DNA of 44,970 nucleotides from Hyphomicrobiales bacterium (GTDB lineage: Bacteria; Pseudomonadota; Alphaproteobacteria; Rhizobiales; NORP267). Shown piece after piece: positions 42,829-44,970 of this stretch. The DNA lies in NCBI GenBank assembly GCA_021775855.1, contig JAJFGZ010000062.1, positions 1-44,970 of the forward strand, written 5' to 3'. Position 1 is the first letter of the stretch. Each line of letters opens with the position of its first letter. The notes beneath the pieces are model-generated. The model was not told where the DNA came from and made no database searches. It saw only the letters and a list, made by a program, of their open reading frames with translations. A program made the translations under genes and the position numbers.

Positions 42829-43775
42829 GAGGGCACCTTGCCGAGGGTTTCCAGGACCGCCATGCGCACCGCGACGCCCATCTCGACCTGTTCGCGGATC
42901 AGGCTGGCCGGGCCGTCAGCAACGCTGGATTCGATCTCCACGCCGCGATTCATGGGACCTGGATGCATCACAAGGGCGTCGGGGCTGGCGTGGGACAGCT
43001 TTTCTTCATCCAACCCGTAATACCGGAAATATTCACGTACCGACGGTGTCAGCGTGCCCTGCATGCGCTCCTGCTGGAGACGCAGCATCATGATAATATC
43101 GGCGCCTGCCAGGCCGTCCCGCATGTTGGTGAAAACTTCGACGCCGAGGCGCTCGACGGCGGGCGGCAGGAGTGTCGAGGGCGCAACGACGCGCACCCGT
43201 GCGCCCATCAGGTTGAGCAGCAGGATGTTGGAACGCGCGACCCGGCTGTGGCGCACATCGCCACAGATCGCAACCGTCAGCTGACCCAGGCCGCCCTTGT
43301 GGCGGCGGATGGTGAGGGCATCAAGCAGGGCTTGTGTCGGGTGTTCGTGCGCCCCGTCACCGGCATTCACGACGGCGCATTCAACCTTTTGCGCCAGCAA
43401 ATGCACCGCGCCCGCCGATTGGTGGCGCACCACCAGAATATCCGGGTTCATGGCGTTCAGGGTTGCGGCGGTATCGAGCAGGGTCTCACCTTTTTTCACC
43501 GACGAGGAGGAAACCGACATGTTCATCACATCCGCACCGAGGCGCTTGCCGGCAATTTCAAAAGAGGATTGCGTGCGGGTGGACGCTTCAAAGAACAGGT
43601 TGATTTGGGTCCGGCCACGCAGAATGCTGGATTTCTTCTCCGCCAGCCGGCCCACCCTGACCTGCTTTTCAGCAAGATCGAGCAGTATGTTTACGTCGGA
43701 ATCTGAAAGCTCTTCGATCCCGAGCAAATGCTTGTGGGGGTAGCGGTTTGACGCGTTGGTTTTGGTGCTGGCCAT
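42825..43775 (-). CDS. pyrB: Aspartate carbamoyltransferase catalytic subunit
   Basis: A 316-residue ATCase catalytic chain that forms carbamoyl-aspartate in pyrimidine synthesis. The carbamoyl-phosphate loop is STRTQSSFE (65-73), with further conserved blocks [10 protein letters not shown] and [11 protein letters not shown]. Its stop overlaps the pyrC' start in ATGA (42825-42828), typical of ATCase-PyrC' pairs. ATG at 43775 has AGGACGG upstream on the minus strand. No pyrI regulatory gene is visible, so it belongs to the class that teams with a dihydroorotase homologue. Confidence 0.95.
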   Translation of the reverse strand: MASTKTNASNRYPHKHLLGIEELSDSDVNILLDLAEKQVRVGRLAEKKSSILRGRTQINLFFEASTRTQSSFEIAGKRLGADVMNMSVSSSSVKKGETLLDTAATLNAMNPDILVVRHQSAGAVHLLAQKVECAVVNAGDGAHEHPTQALLDALTIRRHKGGLGQLTVAICGDVRHSRVARSNILLLNLMGARVRVVAPSTLLPPAVERLGVEVFTNMRDGLAGADIIMMLRLQQERMQGTLTPSVREYFRYYGLDEEKLSHASPDALVMHPGPMNRGVEIESSVADGPASLIREQVEMGVAVRMAVLETLGKVPS

Positions 43776-43822
43776 TAAAATCCGTCCTATAGGAGCATTT
43801 ATCGATTACGGCAAGCTGTAGT

Positions 43823-43851
43823 TCGATAATCCTGTGGTAAACTGACGTCAA
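43823..43851 (-). promoter_or_regulatory. Candidate pyrB promoter with TGACGTCA palindrome
   Basis: On the minus strand TTGACG (43851-43846) and TATCGA (43828-43823) are 17 bases apart, about 48 bases before the pyrB ATG. The -35 box is embedded in the perfect 8-bp palindrome TGACGTCA (43843-43850). The same 109-base gap must also serve the divergent acyl-CoA dehydrogenase. Confidence 0.4.
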
Positions 43852-43884
43852 ACGCGCTTATCCGATACGCACAGGACCCCAGCC

Positions 43885-44970
43885 ATGACCGACCAATCCG
43901 CGACCCACGAGGTCTTCAACCAGTCGCCCGATCTGGAAAACTTTAACCTGTTTGAGAGTGACCCGGTGCTGGTCGGCGCAACTAAACGGGGAGGGGCGGG
44001 TAAAGCACGGGCGCAATTGTCTGAATTTGGTGCCAGCATTGGCCGGTCCGAGACGTTGTCCTGGGCCGAACAGGCCAACCGCCACACGCCCGAACTGATC
44101 GTGTTCGACCAGAAGGGCCGCCACGTGGACCGGGTCGAGTTCCACCCCGCCTACCACCAGATGATGCGGCTTAGCATGGCAGAGGGGCTGCACTGCAGCG
44201 TGTGGGACCATTTGGGGAATGGCGGCGCGGTCCAGCCCGGCGCGACGGTGGCGCGCGGGGCCGGCATCTACATGATGAGCCAGGTCGAGCCGGGGCATGT
44301 TTGCCCGATCACCATGACCAATGCCTGCGTCCCGGCGATTATGAAAAATCCGGCGCTGGCCAAAGACTGGATTCCGAAAATCCTTGGCCGGGAGTATGAC
44401 CCCCGGCTGGTCACAATGGGAAAAAAGAGTGCGGTCACGATCGGCATGGGGATGACCGAGAAGCAGGGCGGCACGGACGTGCGCGCCAACACCACGAAAG
44501 CCGAACCGGTCGATGGTGGTGCAGGCGAATTCCGCGTCACCGGGCACAAATGGTTTCTGTCGGCGCCGATGTGCGATGCGTTTTTGATTCTTGCGCAGGC
44601 ACCGGGTGGATTGTCCTGTTTTCTCGTGCCGCGGGTGCTCGACGACGGGTCCCTCAACGGGCTGCAATTTCAGCGCCTCAAATCAAAGCTCGGCAACCGA
44701 TCCAACGCCTCATCTGAAGTTGAATTCCATGACGCCGCTGCCTGGATCGTCGGCGACGAGGGCAGGGGTGTCAACACGATCATCGAGATGGTGACCCTGA
44801 CCCGGCTCGATTGCGTTTTATCGTCCGCCGGGCTGATGCGCTGGGGGCTGGCGAACGCCATCCACCACACGCGGCACCGCACGGTGTTTCAGAAAAAACT
44901 CATCGACCAGCCGCTGATGACCGGCGTTCTCGCCGACATGGCGCTGGATGCGGAAGCCGCCGCCCTGATG
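43885..44970 (+). CDS. AidB-like acyl-CoA dehydrogenase, N-terminal part
   Basis: The first 362 codons of an acyl-CoA dehydrogenase; the reading frame is open to the right edge. The N-terminus (MTDQSATHEVFNQSPDLENF) and the early, long N-terminal region before the flavin domain are typical of AidB-like dehydrogenases. GMGMTEKQGGTDVRANTT is the FAD-binding loop, and HKWFLSAPMCDAFLILAQA and GCVLSSAGLMRWGL-like segments follow (C-x-L-S-S form here). AidB of E. coli belongs to the alkylation-response regulon; most members act on unknown acyl-CoA or nitroalkane substrates. ATG at 43885 has AGGAC upstream. It is divergent from pyrB across 109 bases. Confidence 0.9.
   Translation, partial: MTDQSATHEVFNQSPDLENFNLFESDPVLVGATKRGGAGKARAQLSEFGASIGRSETLSWAEQANRHTPELIVFDQKGRHVDRVEFHPAYHQMMRLSMAEGLHCSVWDHLGNGGAVQPGATVARGAGIYMMSQVEPGHVCPITMTNACVPAIMKNPALAKDWIPKILGREYDPRLVTMGKKSAVTIGMGMTEKQGGTDVRANTTKAEPVDGGAGEFRVTGHKWFLSAPMCDAFLILAQAPGGLSCFLVPRVLDDGSLNGLQFQRLKSKLGNRSNASSEVEFHDAAAWIVGDEGRGVNTIIEMVTLTRLDCVLSSAGLMRWGLANAIHHTRHRTVFQKKLIDQPLMTGVLADMALDAEAAALM

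Noticed and set aside
1-44970. CRISPR arrays, IS elements, phage genes or toxin-antitoxin pairs
   Set aside because: No regularly spaced repeats, transposase, integrase or typical toxin-antitoxin pair was seen; gene order and composition look like a stable core region.

Overview
The window is a continuous stretch of an alphaproteobacterial chromosome of moderately high GC, densely packed with housekeeping genes. The class assignment rests on mipZ, a divK-pleD pair, a DUF1489 gene, a DUF3572 gene, an EipB/DUF1849 gene, a cysteine-free L33, DinB with an extra N-terminal CxxC/CxxC module, a phasin-clpS-clpA block, and the block rpmG / NUDIX / DUF983 / rnr / topA / dprA / plsY / pyrC' / pyrB. I cannot place it below class; the gene set would suit a free-living Rhodospirillales-like heterotroph. 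I see no phage, IS element, integrase, CRISPR array, rRNA or tRNA, and no clear sign of recent transfer.

Layout. 1-8200: the 3' end of a thiolase, a rhodanese, a GST, then mccB, sdaA and mccA (leucine and serine breakdown), a DUF1489 gene and convergent panC. 8347-11505: bifunctional putA (proline to glutamate). 11636-14086: mipZ (division-site placement), then a paired VWA-domain protein and membrane J-domain protein of unknown role. 14092-19164: a D,D-carboxypeptidase facing away from a phasin with its own promoter and terminator, then clpS-clpA (N-end-rule proteolysis). 19211-20289: azlCD exporter. 20286-23201 (minus): ridA, gdpD-like, FemAB-like acyltransferase and HIT genes. 23409-24311: eipB. 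24316-27475 (minus): DUF3572, HAD, ROK kinase and dinB. 27686-29445: divK-pleD (cell-fate signalling and c-di-GMP). 29446-29931: a gene-free stretch with strong RNA-like structure ending in an intrinsic terminator. 29932-31383 (minus): aldehyde dehydrogenase. 31580-43775 (minus): rpmG, an MFS transporter, NUDIX, DUF983, rnr, topA, dprA, plsY, a degenerate pyrC' and pyrB, with one small plus-strand gene between topA and dprA. From 43885 an AidB-like acyl-CoA dehydrogenase runs off the right edge.

Central carbon and amino-acid catabolism (MCC, serine dehydratase, PutA, thiolase, acyl-CoA dehydrogenase) sits beside cell-cycle control (MipZ, DivK, PleD), proteolysis (ClpSA), RNA and DNA maintenance (RNase R, TopA, DprA, DinB) and pyrimidine and lipid synthesis. 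I did not find a convincing new multi-gene system. The items most worth following are the structured intergenic RNA candidate after pleD, the VWA/J-protein pair, the catalytically degenerate PyrC', and the rpmG leader hairpins.
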